Origin: Clostridiales bacterium
GTDB lineage: Bacteria; Bacillota; Clostridia; Oscillospirales; CAG-272
Length of the DNA stretch: 57,117 bases
Direction: 5' to 3'
NCBI GenBank assembly: GCA_003150035.1
Contig: QALR01000004.1
Span: 1-57,117 of the forward strand
Shown piece after piece: positions 43,255-52,105 of the stretch. The notes below the pieces were generated by a model. That model saw only the letters and a program-made list of their open reading frames with translations, made no database searches and was not told where the DNA came from. Numbering within the stretch: position 1 is the stretch's first letter; every line of letters starts with the position of its first letter. The translations under genes and the position numbers were made by a program.

Positions 43255-44391
43255 TCAGGAATAGCGATTTTCCGTCTGCCATGCCCCTTCAACTGCATCG
43301 ACTCCAATGATACGGACCCCAACCCGATCTCCCATGCAACCACGAATCAGACCGAGCTGATCCGGAAAGCACAGAATTTCCAGTTGTTCTGCCAGACCGG
43401 GTTCGAGAGCATCCCGCAGCCGTTTGAGTCTGGCAAGATCGCCGTCCAGATGGGAAAAGATGTATTTTCCCTGAAGGAAGGCGTCATACTCAAACTGTCC
43501 CCGCCCGAACGATCTCTCTTCTCTGCAAAACAGCATGGCAGATAATTTTTCCTTCCAGTCCGAAATTCCCACCCACCGAAGCCGGCGGATTCCGTCCGGA
43601 CTCATCGGGAAAAAATGAATATGATGATAGATCGAGTCAAACCGGAAGCCGGGACGATGATTCTGAGCAAGCAATGTCCTCAGCGCCGTCTGCTCAGATG
43701 CGCCAAACAGAATGGCGGAGTCCACTTCCCGGATACCGGCATTCAAGCGCGCCGCCTCGGTCAGGGCGTACAGCGCCTTGAATTCCGCCATTCCGTTCCA
43801 TTTCATTACGGCGTCACGGGTATTGTATACGGAATAACAGACTCCATGCGAGAACAGCGCGCCAACCGTCCGTGTAAATATGGTCTTCCCGGTTTCTCCG
43901 TCTCCAATGGTTTTGAGCTGCTTCGCGGTATAAAAAACCGGCTCCACCGGAACGATATTTCGGATCGCTTGATTCTGCAGGGCCGGCAATCGATACGGTT
44001 CAAACGCAAAGCCTGCTCTCATACTCATGGCAGCTGCCTCGGCCACCCGGTGGTTTCTCTCCCGGTGCGCCCGGTCCCCGCGAAATTTATGTCCCGGAAA
44101 GGCGCCTTGATAATAGGCGTCCGCCCCCAGCCATTTCAGTATCGGCAGCGCGCCCTTGTAAAGCCGGATGGTGGCGTCAGCTCCTTTCCCGGATACGGAC
44201 AGCAGCCGTGTTTCTACCGTCTCCCCCGTCCCAGTATGACGAACGATCTGCTTTCTGCACATTTTACAGATCAAAGCCTTGTATACCCGAACATTTCCAA
44301 GCAAATGCAGTGATGACACCGGAAACTCGCCTGCAACGGCAAGCAGCGCAACCAGGGTTTGCGCATGACTGCCCGGGGAAAAATACAGCAT
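43255..44391 (-). CDS. Conserved conjugative-element protein of unknown function (378 aa)
   Basis: The start of the protein (MLYFSPGSHAQTLVALLAVA, GEFPVSSLHLLGN) looks like a winged helix-turn-helix. It is followed by ICKMCRKQ and by RLLSVSGKGADATIRLYKGA, a pattern I recall from hypothetical proteins next to VirB4 in Oscillospiraceae elements. The middle holds RGDRAHRERNHRVAEAAAMS. No HUH relaxase, replication or nuclease motif is evident. It is the last gene of the VirB2-VirB4 unit. A replication- or relaxosome-related DNA-binding role is only a guess. Confidence 0.72.
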   Translation of the reverse strand: MLYFSPGSHAQTLVALLAVAGEFPVSSLHLLGNVRVYKALICKMCRKQIVRHTGTGETVETRLLSVSGKGADATIRLYKGALPILKWLGADAYYQGAFPGHKFRGDRAHRERNHRVAEAAAMSMRAGFAFEPYRLPALQNQAIRNIVPVEPVFYTAKQLKTIGDGETGKTIFTRTVGALFSHGVCYSVYNTRDAVMKWNGMAEFKALYALTEAARLNAGIREVDSAILFGASEQTALRTLLAQNHRPGFRFDSIYHHIHFFPMSPDGIRRLRWVGISDWKEKLSAMLFCREERSFGRGQFEYDAFLQGKYIFSHLDGDLARLKRLRDALEPGLAEQLEILCFPDQLGLIRGCMGDRVGVRIIGVDAVEGAWQTENRYS

Positions 44392-44528
44392 CTCAGCTCT
44401 CCCTGCACGGTCCGCATTTTACGCCATGGTGACTGCTCTCTTTGGCGTAATTTCCTGTACCCGGATACCCGCATATAGATGTAAGAATCTTGTTTTTTGA
44501 GCTTCGGAAGGATATGCCGTTTTGGGAG

Positions 44529-44557
44529 GTCAGAAAGCCTCCATTCTGACATATCTT
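44529..44557 (+). terminator. Hairpin with plus-strand T run in the 170-bp gap
   Basis: Stem GTCAGAA/TTCTGAC with an 8-nt loop, then ATATCTTTTTTTC on the plus strand. It faces away from the resident genes, so its function is unclear. Confidence 0.35.
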
Positions 44558-44561
44558 TTTT

Positions 44562-45245
44562 TCATGCTTCCTGCTGCGTTTCATAGAGCTCAACCCCTTC
44601 CTCCGGCATCTTCCTCTCACAAAAAAGCCATACCGGAAATTCCGCCCGCGGAACAATATACACCTCGGTTCTTTCCGTTTCTGCCGCGGCACTGCAGTAA
44701 TAATGTGAGCACACAGACGGACCGTCGTCCGGCATCACGTACATCGCCACTATATCCGTGACCATATTCATCTCAATATTGTCATGGTCCCGCATCTGTC
44801 TTTCCGGACGTCTCCGATCGTATACATGACGGTAAATCAGTACGCAGTCCCGGTATCTCACCGGCTGCCGGCCGTCAAAAAAATCCCGCATAGCGGGATA
44901 CAGAAAAGATCGGATATAGTCGGCTGAGCCGGATTCCTTTTTGGGAAGCAGCAGCGGCAGACGGACACAAAACCATTTTTCGGCAGTAAATCCGATGGCA
45001 ACCGGAACCACGGTCTTCGTCACGCGCAAACTTTCTTCTTTTGCCCGCGGACACCCGGTATATACCGGCAGAGAGCGTGCCAACAAAGTCAAGCGCTCAC
45101 AGCTTTCTTCCCATGCCAGTGCCTGCCTCATGGTTTCTTCGTTGTTTTCAGCTTGTGCCATCCATTTCAGCAATGCCATCTGCCGGCAGACTGCTTTTGT
45201 TTTCCTCTCCGCTTGGGAAAGGATTTCATCCAATACAGGCCTCAT
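44562..45245 (-). CDS. Conserved conjugative-element protein, DUF6100-like (227 aa)
   Basis: An N-terminal helical half (QAERKTKAVCRQMALLKWMA) is followed by a region with MRDFFDGRQPVRYRDCVLIY, then RQMRDHDNIEMNMVTDIVAM. The D-H-D-N-x-E-x-N-x-x-x-D pattern recalls RusA-type Holliday-junction resolvases (DxDN with a later D), but the match is loose. I associate the family with DUF6100 from memory. ATG 45245 is coupled to the preceding gene by ATGA. It is encoded inside the T4SS unit, so a DNA-processing role during transfer is possible but unproven. Confidence 0.7.
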   Translation of the reverse strand: MRPVLDEILSQAERKTKAVCRQMALLKWMAQAENNEETMRQALAWEESCERLTLLARSLPVYTGCPRAKEESLRVTKTVVPVAIGFTAEKWFCVRLPLLLPKKESGSADYIRSFLYPAMRDFFDGRQPVRYRDCVLIYRHVYDRRRPERQMRDHDNIEMNMVTDIVAMYVMPDDGPSVCSHYYCSAAAETERTEVYIVPRAEFPVWLFCERKMPEEGVELYETQQEA

Positions 45246-45769
45246 CCCTTGCTTTCCTCCTCCATATAAAATCGAACCTTCGGCTCATCCTCTCCCTGAA
45301 AGTCCACTGTCGCGAACAGACAGGGCGCACGCGGCAGCTTCAGTTCTGCTGCCATCGCAATATGCGGTAATACAATGATGTATTTCAGATCCTCCTCGGG
45401 CTGCAGCAGTCGGAGGATATTTTCTTCTCCCTCATACAGCACCACAATCTCATATCCCATATTTTCCTTGAGAAAGAAAATCTGTGAAGGGTATGCCGCC
45501 GGATAGTGCGACATCGGCTCCACGTGATCCATAAACTCCAGCAATACCCACACGGCCAGGATCATCCGCTGATCCGGCCTGCACATGGCGTCCGATCCGA
45601 TATAATATCCCCCGCCAATATCCGCAATCCGCATCTGCCGCCTGAGATTACGCAGAATTTTCTCTGCCGTGTTTTTCGGCTTTTGCAGCATACGCAGAAG
45701 CTGCACCTTGGTTAATGCCCCGTACTGCGCCAGCCATCTGACGACATATTGTTCTTCCTGTAAAAGCAA
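45242..45769 (-). CDS. Winged-helix protein of the conjugation block (175 aa)
   Basis: TTG 45769 was chosen because GGGAGG lies seven bases before it; the frame extends to another TTG at 45790. The first 60 residues (EEQYVVRWLAQYGALTKVQL, then RNLRRQMRIADIGGGYYIG) fit a winged helix-turn-helix like that of replication-relaxation and DUF5697 proteins. The remainder (KYIIVLPHIAMAAELKLPRA) is an alpha/beta region. It starts 17 bp after the VirB4 stop. It probably binds DNA at transfer or as a regulator; this is inference. Confidence 0.68.
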   Translation of the reverse strand: MLLQEEQYVVRWLAQYGALTKVQLLRMLQKPKNTAEKILRNLRRQMRIADIGGGYYIGSDAMCRPDQRMILAVWVLLEFMDHVEPMSHYPAAYPSQIFFLKENMGYEIVVLYEGEENILRLLQPEEDLKYIIVLPHIAMAAELKLPRAPCLFATVDFQGEDEPKVRFYMEEESKG

Positions 45770-45786
45770 ATATTTTCCTCCCTTCT

Positions 45787-48297
45787 TCAATCTTTTTCTG
45801 ATCGGTATTTTTCTTTTTTTGCTTCGCGAAGCAGTATTTCCAGCTCGGACCGATCGGTCGTAATCAGGTCATGCTCGGTGGGCGACGCCTTGACGGAGAT
45901 CGGCACCCGGTTGACTCCCGAGCATAACAGCGCCTCCCCGCGTTCAAAACGGGAAATCGCATCCACCTCCGCCCCGGACAGCTTCAGGATCTCCTGCACG
46001 GATTTCGCCTCATCCGGCTCCAGATTCAGAATCATCTTGTTCTGGCTGCTGTTGAGAATCGCGCGCCCGTATTTCCCATCGTCAAGCCCGAAAAAATCCG
46101 AAAGATCCTGCGTTGCGGAAACAGCGATTCCTCCAAACCCACGAATGGTCTTGAAAATCGTCAGGCAGAACTCAGCCGCCAGCCGGTTCGACCCCGCCCC
46201 GACCAACTGCCAGATTTCATCTATGAAAATTGCCTTTTTCCGCAGAATATCCGATTTGATGGTATCCCACACATAATCCAGCGCGATCATCATTCCAACC
46301 GGCAGCAGCTTTCCCTTCAGATCGGACAGGTCAAGAACAACATACGGGTTTTCCAGATCCACGTTTGTCTGCTGATTGAAGGATTGCGCGGATCCGGTTA
46401 CAAAACGCGCAAGCATCACGGCAATTCTCTCGGTTCCCGTGCTTTCCCGCAAGATTCTGTACAGATCTCCGAGAACCGGCATTGGCTTCATCTTCGGCGG
46501 AACGGAGTCCTCATCCTCATATAAAGAACGGTTATCATGTGTGACTCCGAACGCTTCGTACGTTCGGATCAAAGCCTCATCGAGAAGCTGTTCCTCCTCG
46601 TTGGTGATATCCGGGATCAACAGGGAAAAGAAAATCAGCAACTGCTGAATCTTCAGCGCCAGCATGGAATCCGGCTCCGTATCTTCCCCATCATCTGTCA
46701 GCTCACGCATCGGTGTGACTGTATGCCGGATTTCCATGACATTGATGCACTGCCTGGATCCGGGAGCGATTTTCACATAGGCACCTCCGATCCGGCTGCA
46801 GGCCCGGTAAAACTCATGTCCCTTAATCGGTGCGAGAATAAAGCATTGCACACCCCGGATCCGCATACGGAGAGCCAGCAGCTGCATGGCAAAGGTTTTA
46901 CCGGAACCGCTGGTACCGACGATATTCAGATTCCCATTCTTATGCTTTTTGGCGTTAAAAAAATCGAGGATGCAAAAAGAGCGATTATACCGGTTGATTC
47001 CCAACAGCACCCCATTGTCGTCGGATATCTCATAGCTCGCATACGGATATACAGAGGCCGCCCCACCGGTCAAAACATTCCGGCGTGCCCTTCTCTCCAG
47101 TCCCGCATCCAGAAAAAGAAACGGCATCGCTGATCGGAACGCAGCTTCCTGACAAAACCGGCAGAAGGAAACCGAAATATCCATGGACTTGAGCAGATCC
47201 GTTACCTGCTGCCTGCGCCAGTTCAACTCCTCCCGGCTTCTTGCGGATACCGTGAGCAGAATGCTCATATAAAATAGATCCTCATTTCGATTGGCGATGC
47301 TTTGCTTGATATAATACCCTGCCTGAATGGAGCTTTCCAGCTCCTCATAATCCGTTCCGGTATCCTGCATTCCCTTGATTTTGCTTCGGTTCAGCCGAAG
47401 CCTTTGAGATATTCGATCCATGGTTTTACTTCGGTCTTCCCGCCGCAGATGAATATCCACATCCACCCCCTCACCGAGATTCTCCAATGCTGTCGTCCAT
47501 CCGGCTCGCACAACATTCGGATACCCATTTGCCCGAATCATCAGAAAGAAGAAATACATTCCGTCCATCACGATATAGCTGCTGTGAGAAAAGTCCATCC
47601 CGCGCGGTGCAATCAGATTTGTGATCGGGATATCCGGTATCGGATCCACGCCGATGGTTCGCCGGCTTGCCGCCATCACATCCACAACGACGCGATTGAT
47701 TCGTAAGGCAAAGGGTTCTGTGATACAGGATCGCCGGTTGAAAAAGGTGTAAAGAATCGCTGCCGCCGCTTCGTCCGGATCCCGGGGCTGCAGAACGGCG
47801 TTTCCACACTGCGCCAGATATGCCGTTGCATTTTGCTCCGCCGTTTGCAGGGCTCCGTAGATCCGACTGAGCTCGTCCGTCGATCTGTGGGGAGATTCAT
47901 ATTCAAAAATCAGGAAAAAGCGCCTTGCCAACGCTTCCCGGCTTCCGATATCTTCTATCAGCCGAATGTAATCCTTCGCCAATGACCGGCAGGAATCGCT
48001 TGTTTCGGCTGTCAGATCCTGTTTCAGCCCTTCCACATGACGGCCGGGATCCGCTTTCCCTGTCAGAACCTTGAATTGCAGTCTGCACGGGGAAATCTTG
48101 AGCCAGCTTGCAAAAGCCGCCATGATATTCCGCTGCTCCGCCACGGACCGCAGCATGAAATTGATTGGCTCAATCTCAAGAATGCGGATATATCTTCCGT
48201 CGGTTGTTTCAATGATTCCATGAAAAATTCTTTTTACCGGCAGGTATGTCTGTACCGATTCGGTCATTTTTTTCTTTCTTTTCTCCCGATCCTTCAT
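45787..48297 (-). CDS. virB4: T4SS ATPase VirB4 (836 aa)
   Basis: ATG 48297 follows AAGGA at 9 bp; ATG 48267 is an alternative because the longer start overlaps the PrgI gene by 89 bp. The N-terminal VirB4 domain covers the first half. The ATPase core has Walker A GTSGSGKT at 461-468, FILAPIKGHEF, and a Walker B-like KKAIFIDEIWQLVG. It ends with VSATQDLSDFF and an arginine-containing C-terminal part. The full length and all motifs are present. VirB4 energises assembly of the transfer channel and pilus. It is encoded between PrgI and the winged-helix gene, as in Gram-positive elements. Confidence 0.93.
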   Translation of the reverse strand: MKDREKRKKKMTESVQTYLPVKRIFHGIIETTDGRYIRILEIEPINFMLRSVAEQRNIMAAFASWLKISPCRLQFKVLTGKADPGRHVEGLKQDLTAETSDSCRSLAKDYIRLIEDIGSREALARRFFLIFEYESPHRSTDELSRIYGALQTAEQNATAYLAQCGNAVLQPRDPDEAAAAILYTFFNRRSCITEPFALRINRVVVDVMAASRRTIGVDPIPDIPITNLIAPRGMDFSHSSYIVMDGMYFFFLMIRANGYPNVVRAGWTTALENLGEGVDVDIHLRREDRSKTMDRISQRLRLNRSKIKGMQDTGTDYEELESSIQAGYYIKQSIANRNEDLFYMSILLTVSARSREELNWRRQQVTDLLKSMDISVSFCRFCQEAAFRSAMPFLFLDAGLERRARRNVLTGGAASVYPYASYEISDDNGVLLGINRYNRSFCILDFFNAKKHKNGNLNIVGTSGSGKTFAMQLLALRMRIRGVQCFILAPIKGHEFYRACSRIGGAYVKIAPGSRQCINVMEIRHTVTPMRELTDDGEDTEPDSMLALKIQQLLIFFSLLIPDITNEEEQLLDEALIRTYEAFGVTHDNRSLYEDEDSVPPKMKPMPVLGDLYRILRESTGTERIAVMLARFVTGSAQSFNQQTNVDLENPYVVLDLSDLKGKLLPVGMMIALDYVWDTIKSDILRKKAIFIDEIWQLVGAGSNRLAAEFCLTIFKTIRGFGGIAVSATQDLSDFFGLDDGKYGRAILNSSQNKMILNLEPDEAKSVQEILKLSGAEVDAISRFERGEALLCSGVNRVPISVKASPTEHDLITTDRSELEILLREAKKEKYRSEKD

Positions 48298-48616
48298 CAC
48301 ATATCATCCTTCTGTCATAGTGTAGCTTTCTCCGCCTTTTCCAAAAGCGAAAAACATGTCCGAGATACTGCCCCAGCGATTCCCCATCGATACCGATCAT
48401 GGCTGCAATCGCCATCGGTATGACTGTCAGGATCCATACCACGATTTGTACGGAGGTGGTCATGGGAATCCATCTGATCTCAATAAAGCTCATGATTGCA
48501 GCGATGATGACCGTCTCAACCGCATTGCGTGTGGCAAGCATCCCGCCAAGCAATCTTCCGGAATCCGTATAGTTTGCCGGAATCATATCGAATATATTGG
48601 GATTCTGATCATCCAT
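48209..48616 (-). CDS. PrgI-family (VirB3-like) T4SS protein (135 aa)
   Basis: Residues 1-95 match the PrgI pattern: IPANYTDSGRLLGGMLATRN, two membrane helices (VETVIIAAIMSFIEI and VVWILTVIPMAIAAMIGIDG), then LGHVFRFWKRRRKLHYD. The last 35 residues overlap the VirB4 coding region by up to 89 bp in another frame, an unusually long overlap, so the true end may reflect a recent frameshift. It forms the inner-membrane part of the channel next to VirB4. The start overlaps the upstream gene by 8 bp. Confidence 0.85.
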   Translation of the reverse strand: MDDQNPNIFDMIPANYTDSGRLLGGMLATRNAVETVIIAAIMSFIEIRWIPMTTSVQIVVWILTVIPMAIAAMIGIDGESLGQYLGHVFRFWKRRRKLHYDRRMICDEGSGEKKEKNDRIGTDIPAGKKNFSWNH

Positions 48617-49511
48617 CCCTCATCCCCCCCTGTTCCAGATTCAGAATCAGAAAAAACGATTCGGTATAAAAATCAACCATCTGCCTGCAGGTTTTTCCGG
48701 TTCCGCCGAATTCGGCGTCGGCATCCAGTCCGAGCGCCTGTTCCACTGCCGCCCTGTCAAAAGCGTGTATGGTACATGCCGCGTACCGGACCGTTTCCGT
48801 CCATGTCTTCTCTCCATCCGTCACAGTGACAGCTTCCTCCCGTTCCTCATATGTGACCGGAAACATTCGATCCGCGATGGCATTCAGTTGATAGATCAGG
48901 TTCTCCCGGCTGACATTGTTTTGCTCAGCCGTCACGGTATAGACCGCAAGCAGATAGCAGGTGTCCCGATCCGAGGTGCTCCCGGACAGATCGGCCAGAT
49001 GCTCCATCGAAAGCGTGTCATCATATTCGCCGTCCGAGATGATTCGCTCCGTCTCCGCCATTGCTTCCCCATATCCCCTTTGTATGGCAGAGGCAACGAT
49101 CGCCTCCAGATCGATATAGGATACCTGTACCGCCGTCTCTTCCGAATCCGGCACAAATACATTGGCAATATTTTCAATCAGAATCCCCGGTATCGCAGCA
49201 ATCGTCACAACCAGAAACACCAGCACAAGGCAAATACAAATCAGGATTTTGAATAAGGTGTGACGCATCGACCACACCGTGGAAAGAACCGCACCAGCCG
49301 GTCCGCCCGCCGCTGTTCCGGCGGCGACCCTGGAAGCAGCTTTCCCGGCGGCAGCGGCTGTCTCCCCCGCTTTTAGGGCCGCTTCTGCTGCCTGACCGGC
49401 AGTCTTACTCGTCTCCGCCGACCACTGTGCGGCATTCTTCGCCATTTGTCCTGCCGCGTCGGTAAGATTGTCTCTTCCCTCTCCGGACTGCCGCATTTCC
49501 TGTTCCTTCAT
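48609..49511 (-). CDS. Single-pass membrane protein of the T4SS (300 aa)
   Basis: Residues 1-65 are very Ala-rich and helical (AEAALKAGETAAAAGKAASR). One membrane helix follows (ILICICLVLVFLVVTIAAIP). The external 200 residues contain VSYIDLEAIVASAIQRGYGE and CTIHAFDRAAVEQALGL. In related clostridial elements a similar N-terminal region leads into a wall hydrolase, but no NlpC/P60 or lysozyme motif is seen here. It is probably a VirB8-like or wall-spanning channel component. ATG 49511 has AGGAG at 6 bp. Confidence 0.72.
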   Translation of the reverse strand: MKEQEMRQSGEGRDNLTDAAGQMAKNAAQWSAETSKTAGQAAEAALKAGETAAAAGKAASRVAAGTAAGGPAGAVLSTVWSMRHTLFKILICICLVLVFLVVTIAAIPGILIENIANVFVPDSEETAVQVSYIDLEAIVASAIQRGYGEAMAETERIISDGEYDDTLSMEHLADLSGSTSDRDTCYLLAVYTVTAEQNNVSRENLIYQLNAIADRMFPVTYEEREEAVTVTDGEKTWTETVRYAACTIHAFDRAAVEQALGLDADAEFGGTGKTCRQMVDFYTESFFLILNLEQGGMRDG

Positions 49512-49521
49512 TCTGCTCTCC

Positions 49522-51621
49522 TCATCTTCTGCGCTGTGGCGGACGGCTCTCGTTCTTGCCGCGTGCCGCCGGTTCCCGATACCGGGATGGTTTTGACGGG
49601 TATCGCACCGTTTCGACAGTTACGGTTTTCACACTGCTTCCCTCATAAACCGGCTTTCCGTTTTCGTAAACCGGCCTTCGCTCGATCGCCGCCTCGCCTT
49701 GAATTCCATACCATGAGTTTCCTCCAGCATCTTCATACTGACGATATGAACCATGCGGTGCCTCATACCGGGCTGCGTCATAGAATCTGGTTCCGGATCC
49801 GTTTTCGTGCCGAACCTCAAAATATCCGTCCGGAATACCGGCCCCGTCCACTGTGGCAATCGGAGTTTCATATCCCGGCATGAATGTCCGGAACTGCGCA
49901 CGGTTATAGTCGATGGCGTCGTCACCCGGTTCAAACACAGGCGGCACAGCGTATGGCTGCATGGCATACCAATCGACACCGCCGCTGCTCTGCATCACAC
50001 GGTGCGGCGCATCCGGCTCCTCGAAATAGGCACTGTTGTACCACATGGCGGTTCCGTCCGGCAGGGTTGCCTCCAGTTCTCCGGCTCCCACGGTCCGCAG
50101 CAGCGTACCTTCCGGCGCGTCGGGAAAGCTCGACAGTACCTGCGTGGCTTCCGCGGGAGATCCGGTAAAGGCGGGAACATCGTAAAATGCGCCGGCTCCC
50201 GGGCCGCTCGCCATCTGATACCACCGGCTCCCGTCGGACGCCTCCGCAACCGAATGAATTCCGGACGGCCGCTCATACTGTGCCGCGCTGTACAGCTCTA
50301 CTGCCGTCTGTCCTCCGTCTGCGCCTACCACGTTGGTATGGATCCGGCCTCCGGTGATCTCCGTACCGGTCAGGCTCTGCCCCTTCAGGTTCGGAAAGTA
50401 ATTTCCAAGACTGCGGTCCGCGATCTCCCCCGCAATGCTGCCGGACGATTCCGGCGGTCTGGCCGCAACCGACGCGATGGAATCTCCCGTCAGTGTTGCC
50501 CCGTTGCGTGCGGCCATTCCTCCGAACATCCGCCCGATAAAGCCAACCGAGCCTCCTGCTCCCATTCGGACCCCGCCCTGAACCACCGAGTCCCGTACAA
50601 AGGAATTTCCCTTGAAGCGGCTCGCGAATCCGGAGGCAAAGCTGCCCTGCATCCTTGTGCCGGCTCCCGCCGCCGCGGTTCCTGCTGTGCGGAACACATT
50701 TCCCGCGCTTCGGAACCCGCCTCCGATACCGCTGACCATTCTGGCCGCGGCCATCAGCTCCACCCCCAGCCCGGAGCCGGTCTGCGCCACGTTCAATCCC
50801 AGAGATGAGAGATAGGCGTCAAACCTCTGGCCCGTTTTCAGAAAGGCAATCGCACAGAACAGCCACAAAAAAATGCTCCCCTGTCCGTTGGAAAGCGCGC
50901 CTCCGTTTCCGATATACTGTCCGATTGAGGAGTGGAATCCACGCAGAAACCAAACATTCATAACCAGCAGCAAAAGCTGCGATCCGACCATCCGGCACCA
51001 GGCCTTGAAAACCGGAGCCGTGGATTTCGACGCTCCCATGGAGTAGGCCAGGGGCGAGGTGTAGCACAGAATGCCAACCACCACATATCGCTCCACGACC
51101 TCCAGCAGCAGCTTGAAATAGTTCCACCCAAGAGCAACCATCAAAATGATAATCAGGATGGTACCGACAACCGAAGCGGTGGAAATCAGGGTTGCCAGTC
51201 CGCTTTTGAGCACGTTCTCCACCCCGGAAAAGGTGAAATCCTCTCCGGTCAGTTCAACATCCATCAGTGCGGTATACGGTGCTCTGGCGATCGTCAACGC
51301 ATACAGAAAAATCGGCTTCGCAAAGCCGATCAGGGTGGCAAAGACCGCGCCGCGGAGCAGCAGTGACCACGGATTTTCCGTCTCGCCTCCGAGCGGTACT
51401 GTGAGGGCTCGGAACAACTGCCAGACCGTAATCAAGGCCAGCAGGGTCCATGCCGCATATTGCAGGACGGTAAATGCCTTTGTAATAAACGGAAAATACT
51501 CCTCCATTGCCAGCATGTCGGTTCCAAGGGCGCTGAGGAACAATCCGGAAACCGCGTCCATCAGCTGCGTCACCACACCGCTGACCCAATCGACGATTCC
51601 TTCAAATATCCAGTCGAGCAA
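49522..51621 (-). CDS. VirB6/TrbL-like polytopic T4SS protein with repeated C-terminal tail (699 aa)
   Basis: Begins at TTG 51621 (MLDWIFEGIVDWVSGVVTQL). Residues 1-270 contain about six to seven helices in the VirB6/TrbL pattern (VLQYAAWTLLALITVWQLF, FLWLFCAIAFLKTGQRFDAY). Residues about 300-699 are hydrophilic. They include a Gly/Ala-rich stretch and three degenerate repeats about 85 residues apart, near 448, 531 and 617 (YERPSG...WYQM, FEEPDAP...WYAM, YEAPHG...WYGI). The tail ends with an Arg/Pro-rich sequence. The core should be the inner-membrane channel; the repeated tail is unusual and its role unknown. Confidence 0.85.
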   Translation of the reverse strand: MLDWIFEGIVDWVSGVVTQLMDAVSGLFLSALGTDMLAMEEYFPFITKAFTVLQYAAWTLLALITVWQLFRALTVPLGGETENPWSLLLRGAVFATLIGFAKPIFLYALTIARAPYTALMDVELTGEDFTFSGVENVLKSGLATLISTASVVGTILIIILMVALGWNYFKLLLEVVERYVVVGILCYTSPLAYSMGASKSTAPVFKAWCRMVGSQLLLLVMNVWFLRGFHSSIGQYIGNGGALSNGQGSIFLWLFCAIAFLKTGQRFDAYLSSLGLNVAQTGSGLGVELMAAARMVSGIGGGFRSAGNVFRTAGTAAAGAGTRMQGSFASGFASRFKGNSFVRDSVVQGGVRMGAGGSVGFIGRMFGGMAARNGATLTGDSIASVAARPPESSGSIAGEIADRSLGNYFPNLKGQSLTGTEITGGRIHTNVVGADGGQTAVELYSAAQYERPSGIHSVAEASDGSRWYQMASGPGAGAFYDVPAFTGSPAEATQVLSSFPDAPEGTLLRTVGAGELEATLPDGTAMWYNSAYFEEPDAPHRVMQSSGGVDWYAMQPYAVPPVFEPGDDAIDYNRAQFRTFMPGYETPIATVDGAGIPDGYFEVRHENGSGTRFYDAARYEAPHGSYRQYEDAGGNSWYGIQGEAAIERRPVYENGKPVYEGSSVKTVTVETVRYPSKPSRYREPAARGKNESRPPQRRR

Positions 51622-51638
51622 AGCCGTTCCCTGTCCTT

Positions 51639-52001
51639 TCAGCCCGTGTAATTACCGCCGGCAATCAGCGGCTGCAAATACGCGATGATCAAGCCGAGCG
51701 AATTGAGCAGGATCCATGTGATGACAATCCGCTTGAGCCAAGCGGTTGCTTCGTCAACGGCCCTCTGGTTTCGCGAAACCATTCGAACAATCAGGGCGAC
51801 TGCCGCCATCGTGACTGCCACGATGGTACTGATTGCAATCAACTGCCCGTAGAAATCCCGGATGATGCTGCCGAAACGCTCCCAGATGGTTTCGGCCGAC
51901 ACAAATCTGACCGAGAGCAGAGCCGCGGATATCGCTGCCCCGGCAGACCATCCCAGAATCCTTCCGATTTCTTTCTTTTTATTTTGCTTTCGAGCCTGCA
52001 T
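51639..52001 (-). CDS. VirB2/TrbC-like small membrane protein (120 aa)
   Basis: A basic N-terminus precedes two hydrophobic segments (LGWSAGAAISAALLSVRFVS, ending like a signal-peptide site at SAET, and LIAISTIVAVTMAAVALIV), then a third segment with IVITWILLNSLGLIIAYL. The size and position before VirB6 fit VirB2/TrbC-type pilin or channel subunits of Gram-positive T4SSs. It is the first gene of the unit, with GGAGGAG upstream of ATG 52001. A promoter and a leader terminator precede it. Confidence 0.7.
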   Translation of the reverse strand: MQARKQNKKKEIGRILGWSAGAAISAALLSVRFVSAETIWERFGSIIRDFYGQLIAISTIVAVTMAAVALIVRMVSRNQRAVDEATAWLKRIVITWILLNSLGLIIAYLQPLIAGGNYTG

Positions 52002-52030
52002 TCTGTTTCTCCTCCCCGAATTTTGGCGTC

Positions 52031-52072
52031 AAAAAAGGCCGCCGCCGGAGCTTTTGGCTCCCGGCTGCGGCC
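52031..52072 (-). terminator. Leader terminator (attenuator candidate) before the T4SS unit
   Basis: On the minus strand, GGCCGC...GCGGCC with inner CCGG/GCtCCGG pairing forms a GC-rich stem of about 15 bp, followed by TTTTTT. It stands between the promoter at 52106-52134 and the first T4SS gene, so transcription must pass it. It also ends transcripts from the lipoprotein gene upstream. Confidence 0.7.
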
Positions 52073-52105
52073 CGTCGGTTTCATCCGACAATTTTGGATG
52101 GTACC

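Noticed and set aside
43255..44391. 378-residue protein as relaxase
   Set aside because: No HUH motif or catalytic Tyr context was found; kept as unknown.
49753..50808. Plus-strand open frame of 351 codons
   Set aside because: Antisense of the GC-rich VirB6 tail; rich in Arg/His/Ser with no recognisable domain.
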